From Ferrithrix thermotolerans DSM 19514 (lineage in GTDB: Bacteria > Actinomycetota > Acidimicrobiia > Acidimicrobiales > Ilumatobacteraceae): a stretch of DNA of 6,776 nucleotides. The stretch lies in contig CAMCUE010000064.1 of assembly GCA_945878705.1 (NCBI GenBank), positions 1 through 6,776 on the forward strand, read 5' to 3'. Below, in pieces: positions 1-5,748 of the stretch. A model generated the notes under the pieces. That model made no database searches and was not told where the DNA came from. It saw only the letters and a list, made by a program, of their open reading frames with translations. A program made the position numbers and the translations under genes. The first letter of the stretch is position 1. The number at the start of each line of letters is the position of its first letter.

Positions 1-1
1 A

Positions 2-514
2 CTCGGTGCATTAATTGCCAAGGCCGCAACTGATTCACTTGCAAGTGACGGTGGCGCTGATCGCTGGATTGCGGTGCTTGAGGCACTCGCCTTCTCGCCA
101 ATTCGGGCACAAGTCAAACCTGCCGCGATGCCAGTAGCAACTACCGACGCGTTACGCGAGACAGTTAAACGCCTCGCGCCGTTGTTGCCACAAATAGCAA
201 CATTGTTTGGTATTGAAGTAGTCGCCGGCACACAAGCGCCGCGTCCATTGCGCCCTGCTCGTCCTGCGCGCCAAATTCGACCAGCGCGTGCAAAAAAGGA
301 AGTCAAAGTTGTCATCCCGCCGGCACCTGTTGAAACTGTTGCAGTCGCCGAACCAGTCGAAGTTGTTGCTGTTGCCGAGCCAGTCGAAACTGTTGCTGTC
401 GCCGAGCCAGTCGAAATTGTTGCTGTTGCCGAACCAGTCGAAATTGTTGCAGTCGCCGAACCAGAGATTATCGCTAGCGAGCCTGAAGCCCCGTCTTCGC
501 CTGAGCAGGCCTAG
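2..514 (+). CDS. Hypothetical protein, C-terminal part, with Pro/Ala/Arg linker and nonapeptide repeats (5' end outside window)
   Basis: The reading frame is open from the left edge, so this is the last 170 residues of a longer protein; the GTG at 74 is therefore not needed as a start. I do not recognise the family. Three zones are visible. Residues 1-75 are Ala/Leu-rich and probably helical, with alternating hydrophobic positions. Residues about 79-100 form a basic Pro-Ala-Arg linker with repeated P-A-R units followed by K-K. Residues 110-154 are five tandem copies of a nine-residue unit (V-E-x-V-A-V-A-E-P), and an acidic Pro/Ser tail ends the protein. A basic linker followed by an acidic valine-rich repeat suggests a flexible or surface-binding tail rather than an enzyme core. 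No transmembrane segment or signal is seen in the part present. The next gene starts 17 bases downstream on the same strand, so co-transcription is possible. Coding is well supported because repeat differences are nearly all synonymous; function is unknown. Confidence 0.75.
   Translation, partial: LGALIAKAATDSLASDGGADRWIAVLEALAFSPIRAQVKPAAMPVATTDALRETVKRLAPLLPQIATLFGIEVVAGTQAPRPLRPARPARQIRPARAKKEVKVVIPPAPVETVAVAEPVEVVAVAEPVETVAVAEPVEIVAVAEPVEIVAVAEPEIIASEPEAPSSPEQA
329..463 (+). repeat. Five tandem 27-bp in-frame repeats (V-E-x-V-A-V-A-E-P)
   Basis: Five units of exactly 27 bp occur back to back at 329-355, 356-382, 383-409, 410-436 and 437-463. Each encodes V-E-[T/V/I]-V-A-V-A-E-P. The only amino-acid change is at the third position (Thr, Val, Thr, Ile, Ile). 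The remaining differences are silent third-base changes such as GCA/GCT, GTC/GTT and GAA/GAG. A partial sixth unit (E-I-I-A) follows. The perfect unit length and frame retention point to a protein repeat that can expand or contract by slippage or recombination. Confidence 0.95.
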
Positions 515-519
515 TCCTC

Positions 520-531
520 TACGCTCGCGAT
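520..531 (+). promoter_or_regulatory. Possible -10 element for a leaderless start of the crotonase gene
   Basis: TACGCT at 520-525 fits the actinobacterial -10 pattern TAnnnT and lies six bases before the ATG at 532. Transcription would therefore begin at or next to the start codon. No Shine-Dalgarno-like purine run precedes this ATG, which agrees with a leaderless start. No good -35 is seen about 17 bases further upstream. The motif is short and common, so this is only a candidate; read-through from the upstream gene is the alternative. Confidence 0.25.
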
Positions 532-1317
532 ATGACAAATATCGTTGAGTACGAAGTTCAAGGCAAAGTCGCATTAATCACTCTGAATCGACCAGAGGCA
601 CGTAACGCCGTTAATGGTGATGTCGCCAGTGGTCTTGAGGCAGCGATTGACAAACTTGAAGCAGACGAAAATGTTTGGGTCGGAATATTGTTAGCAAATA
701 CACAAGGTCAACAGCGACCAGTTTTTTGTGCCGGCGCCGATCTCAAAGCAATTCATTCAGGTCAAGCCGCTGCCCTAAATACACAACGAGGTGGCTTCGG
801 TGGATTTGTTTATCGTCAGCGCAAAAAGCCAATTATCGCCGCTGTTGATGGTTTGGCGACCGCAGGTGGATGTGAATTGGTTTTGGCCTGCGACATGGTG
901 ATTGCCACCACTAGATCAGCATTCGGTCTTGCAGAAGCAACACGCAATCTAATCGCTGGTGCAGGTGGACTATTTCGTCTACCTCGTGCCATTGGCCGTG
1001 CCGCTGCGATGGAGGCGATTCTTACGGGTGAACCATTTACGGCGCAACGCGCATATGAACTTGGGATGGTTAACAAATTAGTGGAACCTGAAAAAGCAGT
1101 TGAAGGCGCAATGGATCTTGCATTGCGAATTTGCAAAGCAGCACCACTCGCAGTTTGGGCCAGTCGCAAAATTGTCTTGGCAGCCGCTACGCAATCCGAT
1201 GAGGAGCTGATTTCAATGACGAATAAGGAGTTTGGTGCAGTTCTCAATTCGCAAGATACAAAAGAAGGACTGACCGCATTCATTGAAAAGCGCACGCCAA
1301 ATTGGCAGGGCAAATAG
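532..1317 (+). CDS. Enoyl-CoA hydratase/isomerase (crotonase) family protein
   Basis: A 261-residue protein of normal crotonase length, likely cytosolic, acting on acyl-CoA thioesters in fatty-acid or related acyl-CoA breakdown. The N-terminal strand-turn L-N-R-P-E-A-R-N-A (18-26) is typical of the family. The CoA/oxyanion-hole segment C-A-G-A-D-L-K is at 66-72, and the second oxyanion glycine lies in A-G-G-C-E (111-115). Compared with rat mitochondrial enoyl-CoA hydratase, both catalytic glutamates appear present: E115 (equivalent to Glu144) and E135 in F-G-L-A-E (equivalent to Glu164). A true hydratase is therefore plausible. The A-G-A-G-G-L-x-R-L-P segment (142-151) resembles actinobacterial EchA-type members. 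The substrate chain length cannot be read from the sequence. The ATG start gives the expected N-terminus, 17 bases after the preceding gene, without a clear ribosome-binding site. Its stop codon directly abuts the stop of the convergent GNAT gene. Confidence 0.93.
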   Translation: MTNIVEYEVQGKVALITLNRPEARNAVNGDVASGLEAAIDKLEADENVWVGILLANTQGQQRPVFCAGADLKAIHSGQAAALNTQRGGFGGFVYRQRKKPIIAAVDGLATAGGCELVLACDMVIATTRSAFGLAEATRNLIAGAGGLFRLPRAIGRAAAMEAILTGEPFTAQRAYELGMVNKLVEPEKAVEGAMDLALRICKAAPLAVWASRKIVLAAATQSDEELISMTNKEFGAVLNSQDTKEGLTAFIEKRTPNWQGK

Positions 1318-1809
1318 TTAATTTAGTTTTTTAGTAACTGTTATCAATCGAGCGACAAGGCCAGAGCGCTCATATAAGTTTTTGGTCTCGCGGTCGCCCG
1401 GCAGGGCCAACGCATCAAGTGAATCTAGTTTGTTATCTTTTGCCCACTTAAGTGTCGCCGAAATCAAAGCGTCGCCAATCCCTAAGTTGCGGGCGTCTCG
1501 AGTCACGAATACTTGTTCAATCGTCGCGATTTGCCTTGCGCGGCGAGCAAACAAATAGCCCATCACGATTGAATTCACACCACTAACCAAAACCAAAACC
1601 GATTCATCCTGCATAGTTTTTGACCAGTTGTCACTGACTGCTGGCACTTCAATAGCAAGGCGATCACCACCGCGAAAATCGCCAAGCGCGGGTCGTGCCT
1701 CAGATTCGAGACTAAGTAAAACTTCTAAATCGTCTTGTGTCGCCGTTCTGGTAAAAATATCCACGGGATTGATTTGCTGTTCTCGCAGTGAGTTATTGAT
1801 CTTCGTCAA
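1318..1809 (-). CDS. GNAT-family N-acetyltransferase
   Basis: A protein of up to 163 residues with the GCN5-related acetyltransferase fold, which transfers an acyl group from acetyl-CoA to an amine. The domain begins at F-T-R-T-A-T-Q-D-D-L (19-28). Motif A is clear: a strand I-E-Q-V-F-V-T (97-103) followed by the pyrophosphate-binding loop R-N-L-G-I-G (107-112) and its helix. Motif B follows as A-L-P-G-D-R-E-T-K-N-L-Y-E-R-S-G-L (134-151), with the Tyr and Gly usual at the C-terminal end. The acceptor substrate is unknown. The longest start is TTG at 1809, which overlaps the end of the upstream gene by 17 bases and would suit translational coupling. GTG at 1764 also gives a complete domain, so the start is uncertain. 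It is the last gene of a three-gene set with the basic and acidic proteins. Confidence 0.85.
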   Translation of the reverse strand: MTKINNSLREQQINPVDIFTRTATQDDLEVLLSLESEARPALGDFRGGDRLAIEVPAVSDNWSKTMQDESVLVLVSGVNSIVMGYLFARRARQIATIEQVFVTRDARNLGIGDALISATLKWAKDNKLDSLDALALPGDRETKNLYERSGLVARLITVTKKLN

Positions 1810-2224
1810 TCATTGTTTTGAGTTTGCTCAAAATAGTTTTTCGCGCACGGTTGGCTGTCTCAAATTTGTTGATCGTAATTAGTTCTGATCTTTTTAGTGG
1901 CGCTAGTAACTCGATAATTTGCAGTGCAGACATATTTTCGTAGCCAGGAATTGGCAACTTCGTTGACCCCGAACGACCCGTCTTAGAAACTTTGGCTTCT
2001 GCTTTATTCACTGGCACAACTTGTGTTGTTGTAGTTGATCGCGCCACAACTGGATCACGAGGTTTTCTCGTTGAGTAATTGTCGACTTCGTCAAGCACCT
2101 TTTTGTTAAGTTGGTCGATCGCCATCTTGCCGACAAAGCGCCACAGCTTAATTTTTTCTGGCAATTGGGTGATCAGTTTGTTGACGGCGTCCATTGCACT
2201 CTGCGGGGTGGGCGCTGCTCTCAT
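1793..2224 (-). CDS. Small basic protein of unknown function with conserved-looking C-terminal helical domain
   Basis: A 143-residue protein with about 25 Lys/Arg against 15 Asp/Glu. Residues 11-48 look helical and amphipathic (L-P-E-K-I-K-L-W-R-F-V-G-K-M). Residues 50-88 are a polar linker rich in Thr, Ser and Lys. Residues 89-138 form a compact predicted helical domain beginning L-P-I-P-G-Y and containing L-x-P-L-K-R-S-E-L and F-E-T-A-N-R-A-R-K-T-I-L. This tail resembles, from memory, the C-terminal segment (LPIPGY..., ...AYE..HR.R.TIL) of small actinobacterial proteins, some annotated as lipid-droplet-associated; I cannot assign that role here. The ATG lies 3 bases after the stop of the acidic protein gene, so the two are almost certainly co-translated. 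The opposite net charges suggest, but do not show, physical association. No enzyme motif is visible. Confidence 0.8.
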   Translation of the reverse strand: MRAAPTPQSAMDAVNKLITQLPEKIKLWRFVGKMAIDQLNKKVLDEVDNYSTRKPRDPVVARSTTTTQVVPVNKAEAKVSKTGRSGSTKLPIPGYENMSALQIIELLAPLKRSELITINKFETANRARKTILSKLKTMIDEDQ

Positions 2225-2227
2225 CGA

Positions 2228-2764
2228 CTATGAGTGTACGAACAACGGACAAGCGTCGTCTTCGATCGGGCACCCTGGGGCGGTCTGGCGCACAAGCAAA
2301 AAACAATGTGTGCACTGTGTCTCGTCCGCGCGCCGAGGCTGAAGTCGTTCTACCCCATCGGTTCGGTCGTCGCCGACAACTTCATCTTCTTCTTCGGCTG
2401 CGGTCTCTTGTGGCGAAGCAAGTTTGTCTTGCAAAATTGACGAAAGATCAGCTTCGACATCATCTTCGGTGCGAAGGTCATCTTCGTCATCGTCGTCATC
2501 GGCGGTCTTTGGTTTTGTCGGATCTACTGGCGCGAGGGTTGAGCCTTCGTCGCGTAGGGCGGTCGCATCATCGTTAGATGGGTCGATTACCGAGTCGACC
2601 CCAAGTAATGCATCTGGGTCGATGTCGTCGACCTCTAAATCCGTTGCTGATAGGTCTAAATCGGCGTCCTCGATTTCTGTTAAATCGTCTGGCTCAACTT
2701 CTTCGCCTTCAACCTCATCAACGTCGTCAATTTCGATTTCTTCTTCGTCAGCCATGGGGTCCAT
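2228..2764 (-). CDS. Highly acidic protein with C-terminal four-cysteine segment (DUF4193-like)
   Basis: A 178-residue protein, or 175 residues if the second ATG at 2755 is used. The first 140 residues contain about 58 Asp/Glu and only 7 Lys/Arg, so this part is probably disordered and includes a run of Asp around 89-96. The C-terminal 35 residues differ sharply: R-R-A-D-E-T-Q-C-T-H-C-F-L-L-V-R (144-159), then C-P (165-166) and C-P-L-F (172-175). Cys151, Cys154, Cys165 and Cys172 could bind one zinc ion. The R-x-D-E-x-x-C-x-x-C-F-L segment recalls actinobacterial DUF4193 proteins, which also have acidic N-terminal parts, but the second cysteine pair is spaced differently. Function is unknown in that family as well. 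Start choice is ambiguous: a GAG lies just before the first ATG and a GGA just before the second. It heads the acidic/basic/GNAT set after an 81-base gap. Confidence 0.8.
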   Translation of the reverse strand: MDPMADEEEIEIDDVDEVEGEEVEPDDLTEIEDADLDLSATDLEVDDIDPDALLGVDSVIDPSNDDATALRDEGSTLAPVDPTKPKTADDDDDEDDLRTEDDVEADLSSILQDKLASPQETAAEEEDEVVGDDRTDGVERLQPRRADETQCTHCFLLVRQTAPGCPIEDDACPLFVHS

Positions 2765-2790
2765 TCACTCGTTGATATTTGATCGCGCAT

Positions 2791-2820
2791 AGTATCCGAT
2801 ATCTGAGGTGATAACTCCAA
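2791..2820 (-). promoter_or_regulatory. Candidate sigma-70-type promoter for the acidic/basic/GNAT gene set
   Basis: On the minus strand TTGGAG (2815-2820) is followed after 18 bases by GATACT (2791-2796), each matching 4 of 6 consensus positions. Transcription would begin near 2784, leaving a leader of about 20 bases before the ATG at 2764. An overlapping TACTAT at 2789-2794 is an alternative -10. The 81-base gap after the ThyX-like stop is the only place in this part of the strand for such a signal. Weak, by-eye match. Confidence 0.3.
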
Positions 2821-2845
2821 ATCGGCGTATTGATGCGAAGATGAC

Positions 2846-4441
2846 TCATTTTCGGCGAGATTCTGCTTTTCTTTCAGAATCTAAACGCTCTAATTCAGGG
2901 GCGTTTTTGACGATGTGAGTCATCGCCTCGGCGATTGCTCGGTGCCCAGCCTGCTCCGCAATTAGACGGTGCATCTCAATTGCCACTCGACGATATGAAG
3001 GGTGACCTTGTGGTGAAGATCGTAATTCGAGCATGTGGATTGCTTCTCGGGCATTGAACTGCATCACATATCGCATGCGGTACGCCATTGAGACTGCGTA
3101 TGGAGCCTGATTTGGATACTCGGGCAACAGTGCGTCGTAGAGGTCACTTGAACGGTGCATCGCCTCGTCAAAGGCATCACCAGCACCGGCTTGTGAAACT
3201 AAATCTGGTCGCACGAATCCATGATGCGGGGTTAGTCGTTGCCATTCAATTGTCAGCAATCGATGTCTCTGCAAGTCACGAAACGCGCCGTAATCTCCCA
3301 ACACATCGAATCGGTAGTCAATGCGTTCAAACGCTCGGCCAGGCTTGTGTCGACGGTTCTCACGCTCACCGACATAAGCACGAATTAGATTAACGCGTTG
3401 CTCATGGTTTAGTAAGCGCACTTCTCTTTGTAGTTGTTGTTCGGAGAGATGCGAACTTGAATAACAAATCGCAGCCAATAGTTTGTCTTCGCCTTCAGGA
3501 TCAAAATCGGTGAGCACGACTTCTGGAGTCTCTTCAGGCTCAAGTGCACCAAAATATTCGTCAACAGTGGCGAGAGTTTGTTGTTCGCGCGACACTAAAT
3601 AGTCAATCCACTTGCCACCGCGTTCTGGTACATCAACTCGTCGCAAAAAACTCGGGACAACTTTGCGCAATTCGGTCAGCATAAGATCTGCGTATTGACG
3701 GGCCTCTGGCAGAGCATGGCCACGCATTCGCATCAGCAATGCCTCGTAGCCTTGCCCGGTGCCGTAGATACCAAGATTTGAAAGTGATGCTGCCGGAAGA
3801 ACACCACGCACAGCGTCAAGTGCTTTTGCCCTGGTTGCTTGCCGAAAAACGAAGTCTGAGGCATTTGAATCGTTTTTAAATGTCTTGCGAACATAGTCGG
3901 TCACCGTGTCAACCATTGTTGAATACGAATCAAAAATTCTGTCCATGTCACCGACATAGCGAGTTCCGAACGGGCCGTTAAGAATGTCTGCGTCTCTATA
4001 AAAGCGGTAGCGTCCGCCAAGTCGCGCATCGTAATTTATATACCTTGTGCTCTGTTCGAGGTAACTCATCAATCGACCGCGCTCAAGAATCTTGGTCAAC
4101 AAGTTCGAGGCTTGTTCGCATGCCAAGTGCACACCACCAAGTTGGGCGACGCTGTCATCTCCGTATTCGACAAACACTTTTTCATACAAATCTTCGGCCC
4201 GTTCAAGACCGATGGTTGCGTCGACTGTTTGATCACCGCTTAGATCTAAATCAGAAACAAACTCGTCTAAAAAAAGTCGCCGCAAACTTTTAGCACTTCG
4301 GCTATACCGAGCAAAAAGTGCGCCCTTGACGACTTCGGGCAAATTAACTAACGCAAAAACTGGCCCGTCTAGGTTCGTGAAGTAACGCCGCAGGATCTCC
4401 TGTTCGTTGGCATCGAAGCTTTCAGGTACATATACGGTCAC
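2846..4441 (-). CDS. Tandem ThyX-like (FAD-dependent thymidylate synthase-like) protein
   Basis: At 531 residues this is about twice the usual ThyX length and contains two ThyX-type halves. Half one (about 30-300) has R-G-R-L-M-S-Y-L-E-Q-S-T-R-Y at 121-134, matching the ThyX signature R-H-R-x2-S-x-N-E-x-S-x-R-Y except H to G and N to L. It also has R-G-V-L-P at 212-216, like the ThyX R-x-V-L-P segment, and M-R-G-H-A (239-243). Half two (about 325-515) has H-K-P-G-R-A-F-E (365-372) and L-Q-R-H-R (390-394), then L-L-T-I-E-W-Q-R-L, so the S/E/S/R part is lost. It also has F-N-A-R (462-465) and L-E-L-R (471-474), like the ThyX N-A-R...L-R helix. Classical ThyX makes dTMP from dUMP with flavin and methylene-tetrahydrofolate; whether this protein does so is open. 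GTG at 4441 is the first possible start because an in-frame TAA lies just upstream. It stands alone between two intergenic gaps. Confidence 0.85.
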   Translation of the reverse strand: MTVYVPESFDANEQEILRRYFTNLDGPVFALVNLPEVVKGALFARYSRSAKSLRRLFLDEFVSDLDLSGDQTVDATIGLERAEDLYEKVFVEYGDDSVAQLGGVHLACEQASNLLTKILERGRLMSYLEQSTRYINYDARLGGRYRFYRDADILNGPFGTRYVGDMDRIFDSYSTMVDTVTDYVRKTFKNDSNASDFVFRQATRAKALDAVRGVLPAASLSNLGIYGTGQGYEALLMRMRGHALPEARQYADLMLTELRKVVPSFLRRVDVPERGGKWIDYLVSREQQTLATVDEYFGALEPEETPEVVLTDFDPEGEDKLLAAICYSSSHLSEQQLQREVRLLNHEQRVNLIRAYVGERENRRHKPGRAFERIDYRFDVLGDYGAFRDLQRHRLLTIEWQRLTPHHGFVRPDLVSQAGAGDAFDEAMHRSSDLYDALLPEYPNQAPYAVSMAYRMRYVMQFNAREAIHMLELRSSPQGHPSYRRVAIEMHRLIAEQAGHRAIAEAMTHIVKNAPELERLDSERKAESRRK

Positions 4442-4478
4442 GGCGAGTTATCTTAGGAGTCCACCTCGCCCGACTCAG
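4441..4478 (-). promoter_or_regulatory. Candidate leaderless promoter of the ThyX-like gene
   Basis: On the minus strand TAAGAT (4450-4455) fits the actinobacterial TAnnnT -10 pattern and lies eight bases before the GTG start at 4441, so the transcript would begin at or within two bases of the start codon. A weak -35 (CTGAGT, 4473-4478) sits 17 bases upstream. No Shine-Dalgarno sequence lies in the spacing expected before the GTG, in agreement with a leaderless message. GGCGAG and CTCGCC (4465-4470 and 4442-4447) could pair around the -10. Confidence 0.45.
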
Positions 4479-4480
4479 GG

Positions 4481-4506
4481 ATTCTAGAATTCGCACGCTT
4501 TAAAGC
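4481..4506. promoter_or_regulatory. Two adjacent 10-bp perfect palindromes upstream of the ThyX-like promoter
   Basis: ATTCTAGAAT (4481-4490) and GCTTTAAAGC (4497-4506) are each perfect inverted repeats, separated by six bases. They lie about 40 to 65 bases upstream of the inferred transcription start of the ThyX-like gene, where dimeric regulators often bind. A related GCTTAAAGC occurs at 4525-4533 over the M20 stop codon. No regulator family can be named from these sequences, and no T-run follows to suggest a terminator. Confidence 0.3.
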
Positions 4507-4526
4507 ATTTATCGCCCTGTTGCGGC

Positions 4527-5732
4527 TTAAAGCACGCCTTCGGGTACTGCCCCATCGCCAAATGCTTTTTGCACCTCAGAGTTAAGAGTCTCAGATAGCC
4601 ACATATCAATAGCAGTCATCGCCATTATTTTTGCCCCATCGAGAATCGCCTTGTCGGCATCTTTGCTCGCAGTGAACTCTGCGAACTGCGCACTGTGTAA
4701 AGAAACACCGTTCGGTGCGACTTGCAACATCGGATGAATAGACGGGACAAGATAACTGAGGTTTCCCATATCGGTAGACCCTCCGCCAGTACCTGGAAGA
4801 AGATCTGTTGTCAGATCGCGACCCAATTGTGCGGAGTTCTGCACGTAACTCGTGAGTAACGGCAAGTTGTCTACTAAGTCGGCGTACGTATTTTTTTGCC
4901 AATCAAAACTTATTGTGCAATCAGCGGCCATTGCTCCAGCCTCTAAGCATTTTGCAATACGCGCCTTTAGAGGTTGAAGCGTTTCAATCGTGTCTGAGCG
5001 AACGTACCAATCCATTTCAGCTTCGCGTGGCACGATATTTGGTTTCTCGCCTGCTTTTGTGAAAATTCCGTGCACACGCTCGGTTGGGCGAATGTGTTGA
5101 CGCATCGCAGCAACATTCATATAACCAAGAACGGCAGCGTCTAGAGCGTTCTTACCTTTATCTGGCGAGACGGCGGCGTGTGCAGCGAGTCCCGCAAAGC
5201 GAACAAATAGTTGCTGGATCGCAATTGCATTCATCCGAGCAAGATCTCTGTCCGACGGATGAATCATCATTGCAGCATCAATATTTTTGAACGCACCTTT
5301 ACGTGCCATTTCAACTTTGCCGCCACCACCTTCTTCTGCAGGCGTACCCATCAAGCGCAAATTTCCACCACACAGTTCGGCTACTGCGCTTAAGGCGACA
5401 CCCGCACCAAGACCAGCGGTTGCAATGATGTTATGCCCGCACGCGTGACCGATGCCTGGTAGCGCGTCATATTCGCAGATCACAGCAACAGTTGGGCCAT
5501 CGCCTCCACGCACCGAAACATCAAATGCGGTGTCGAGTTCGAAAGCGCCTCTATTGACCTTAAGTTTTGAATCAGCAATATATTGCGTGAGGATGTCATG
5601 AGCAAACTTTTCTTCAAAATTTAATTCTGGGTGCGCGTGGATCTCGTGACTGATAGAAATTAGATCCGCAGAACGACTATCGATGTCTGCACAAACCTGC
5701 TGTTTCATCTGGGCTATATCAATTTTGGTCAT
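4527..5732 (-). CDS. M20 family (M20D-type) amidohydrolase/peptidase
   Basis: A 401-residue cytosolic metallohydrolase of the size usual for M20D enzymes (amidohydrolase, aminobenzoyl-glutamate or Xaa-Arg dipeptidase type), which cleave N-acyl amino acids or dipeptides. The N-terminal signature H-E-I-H-A-H-P-E-L-N-F-E-E is at 29-41. Metal-binding residues appear intact: C98 and H100 in G-H-A-C-G-H-N, E133/E134 in G-T-P-A-E-E-G, H158 in M-I-H-P, and H346 in S-L-H-S. The lid-domain H185 in A-A-H-A-A, followed by G-K-N-A-L-D-A, is also present. E-Y-D-A-L-P-G-I-G-H (87-96) and G-G-G-S-T-D-M-G-N (316-324) resemble the ACY1L2/AbgB branch, so a dipeptide or p-aminobenzoyl-glutamate-like substrate is possible but not provable. 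I chose ATG at 5732; TTG at 5738 would add two residues. The gene begins 16 bases after the lipid-kinase-like gene, so it is probably cotranscribed with it. Confidence 0.92.
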   Translation of the reverse strand: MTKIDIAQMKQQVCADIDSRSADLISISHEIHAHPELNFEEKFAHDILTQYIADSKLKVNRGAFELDTAFDVSVRGGDGPTVAVICEYDALPGIGHACGHNIIATAGLGAGVALSAVAELCGGNLRLMGTPAEEGGGGKVEMARKGAFKNIDAAMMIHPSDRDLARMNAIAIQQLFVRFAGLAAHAAVSPDKGKNALDAAVLGYMNVAAMRQHIRPTERVHGIFTKAGEKPNIVPREAEMDWYVRSDTIETLQPLKARIAKCLEAGAMAADCTISFDWQKNTYADLVDNLPLLTSYVQNSAQLGRDLTTDLLPGTGGGSTDMGNLSYLVPSIHPMLQVAPNGVSLHSAQFAEFTASKDADKAILDGAKIMAMTAIDMWLSETLNSEVQKAFGDGAVPEGVL

Positions 5733-5748
5733 AGCCAAATGATAACCA

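Noticed and set aside
329..463. CRISPR array
   Set aside because: Units are directly adjacent with no spacers, and the repeat stays in frame and encodes a constant peptide.
288..548. Plus-strand Ser/Leu/Gln-rich open frame in another phase
   Set aside because: Also produced by the repeat array; it overlaps the real frame and runs into the crotonase gene without a recognisable domain.
152..574. Long minus-strand open frame opposite the repeat array, with Asn/Phe/Asp/Trp repeats
   Set aside because: It is the complement of the 27-bp repeat units, where the absence of stops in one unit is copied to all; it has no start context and the plus-strand frame explains the silent changes.
816..1313. 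165-codon minus-strand open frame opposite the crotonase gene
   Set aside because: The plus strand encodes a complete crotonase with both catalytic glutamates; the opposite frame has no family features.
1316..1339. T-rich stretch with AGTTA/TAACT arms as a terminator for the crotonase gene
   Set aside because: The stem is only five A/T-rich pairs with a long loop, and the T-run lies inside the loop rather than after it.
2424..2792. Serine-rich plus-strand open frame
   Set aside because: Complement of Asp/Glu codons of the acidic protein, which naturally read as Ser and Thr; no independent evidence of coding.
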